The notes beneath the pieces are model-generated. The model saw only the letters and a list, made by a program, of their open reading frames with translations, was not told the DNA's origin and made no database searches. A DNA stretch of 64,000 nucleotides, from the NCBI GenBank assembly GCA_964462135.1, contig CAYWWK010000003.1:44987-108986 (forward strand), read 5' to 3'. Numbering within the stretch: the first letter of the stretch is position 1; each line of letters begins with the position of its first letter. Below, one piece after another: positions 63,549-64,000 of this stretch. Source of the DNA: MGBC163016 sp964462135. GTDB lineage: Bacteria; Actinomycetota; Coriobacteriia; Coriobacteriales; Eggerthellaceae. Both the position numbers and the translations under genes were made by a program.

Positions 63549-63935
63549 GTGGCAAAACGTCAAGGAAAGATAATCGCGCCTTCTAATCTCAATATAACAG
63601 CATGAGATGGATACTGCACGCGCCGCTGCGGACGCGGGCTACGATGTTGAGTTCACACACAGAACATGGGGAACAAAGTCACTTCTCCGGACGTTGTCAT
63701 CAACGGCGTTATCTGGGAAATGAAATCACCCCAGGCAAGCGACAAAAAAGCGATCGAGCGCAACCTTCGCAAGGCATGCAAACAGTCGCCCAACATCATC
63801 TTCGATTCCCAGAGGATGAAAGGCGCGTCTGGCTTCGAGATAGAAAAGCGCCTCAGATCAATTTATCCGCATATCAAGACGGTTCGCCGCTTGTGGTTTA
63901 TGGATCGCGACCGCGAGATCATTGACATCAAATAG
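63549..63935 (+). pseudogene. Frame-disrupted CdiA-C-terminal-type nuclease domain remnant
   Basis: Three pieces in two frames join into one familiar domain. GTG 63549 opens AKRQGKIIAPSNLNIT and stops at 63603. After a one-base shift HEMDTARAAADAGYDVEF runs to about 63668. After a shift back in a G4 run (63668-63671), SPDVVINGVIWEMKSPQ continues through KQSPNIIFDSQR to TAG at 63935. The whole resembles the CdiA C-terminal tRNase-type domain common in contact-dependent toxins and mobile elements. As read, only the third piece, with an ATG at 63666, could be made as an 89-residue fragment. Either a decayed gene or two sequencing errors. Confidence 0.6.
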
Positions 63936-63957
63936 CCGCTGAAGTTACCATTCTTAG

Positions 63958-64000
63958 TATAAAAGCCCCCGAATGGTGAGGAATCACCCCTTCCGGGGCT
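63958..64000 (-). terminator. Terminator-like hairpin at the window edge
   Basis: AGCCCCCGAA pairs with TTCCGGGGCT (one bulge), with an inner GGTGA/TCACC stem. On the minus strand the stem is followed by TTTT (complement of 63961-63964), suggesting the end of a minus-strand gene that lies beyond the window. The plus-strand tail is cut off. Confidence 0.6.

Noticed and set aside
63602..63925. Plus-strand 107-codon open frame at the toxin remnant
   Set aside because: Its translation is unlike any domain; the neighbouring frames together give the recognised nuclease domain.
1..64000. tRNA or rRNA genes, CRISPR arrays, insertion sequences, prophage structural genes
   Set aside because: No tRNA-like cloverleaf, rRNA stretch, regularly spaced direct repeats or transposase was recognised on reading; a dedicated tRNA scan was not possible.

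Overview
This moderately GC-rich chromosomal window is densely coded and mostly on the plus strand. Family resemblance suggests an actinobacterium, most likely of class Coriobacteriia (an anaerobic gut or oral relative of Eggerthella, Slackia or Olsenella). Supporting features are a two-gene transketolase, a NadD-YqeK fusion, a P-loop/SARP-type regulator, a DUF512 radical SAM gene between ispH and der, and LOR/SDH-type ornithine enzyme and sortase-anchored surface protein genes. The assignment is an inference; no rRNA or tRNA gene is present to confirm it.

Layout. 1-8.4 kb: the 3' part of polA, then rplU-rpmA, obgE-proB-proA (translation GTPase and proline synthesis) and nadD/yqeK-rsfS. 8.6-15.2 kb: a large SARP-type regulator, secA and prfB. 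15.3-22.9 kb: a minus-strand NifX-like protein, split transketolase, ftsE-ftsX, a PDZ/S41 protease and rnr. 22.9-29.8 kb: efp, a pyruvate-type carboxyltransferase fused to a biotin carrier, accC, an Asp23 protein, nusB, xseB and dxs. 29.9-31.6 kb: amtB-glnK ammonium module. 31.6-46 kb: a very compact run (ABC-F, M50 protease, scpA-scpB, RluB-type synthase, tyrA, aroA, cmk, plsC, ispH, DUF512 radical SAM, der, plsY, gpsA) with repeated 4-10 bp overlaps that imply translational coupling. 46-49 kb: ackA, a LOG-family gene and a convergent brnQ.

From about 49 kb the window becomes looser and more accessory. It holds a repeat-rich intergenic region with a C9 tract, a LOR/SDH-type (TIGR00300-like) ornithine enzyme, REP-like palindromes and an 803-residue coiled-coil surface protein with an LAQTG sorting signal. 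These are followed by a giant Lhr helicase, a small anchored protein, a YxeA-family protein, and a TetR regulator divergent from two tandem DUF262-only (GmrS-like) proteins. A convergent nucleotidyltransferase and a frame-disrupted CdiA-CT-like nuclease remnant end the window.

How the genes work together. The core part combines macromolecule synthesis (replication, translation, secretion, division, chromosome condensation) with precursor pathways: proline, NAD, the shikimate end, isoprenoids at both ends of the MEP pathway (dxs, ispH), phospholipid (gpsA, plsY, plsC) and acetate fermentation. Less usual features are an apparent ATT start for obgE, an RF2 with SPT in place of SPF, a PII protein without Tyr51, a carboxyltransferase fused to a whole AccB-like carrier, and the DUF262 pair lacking the DUF1524 nuclease half.
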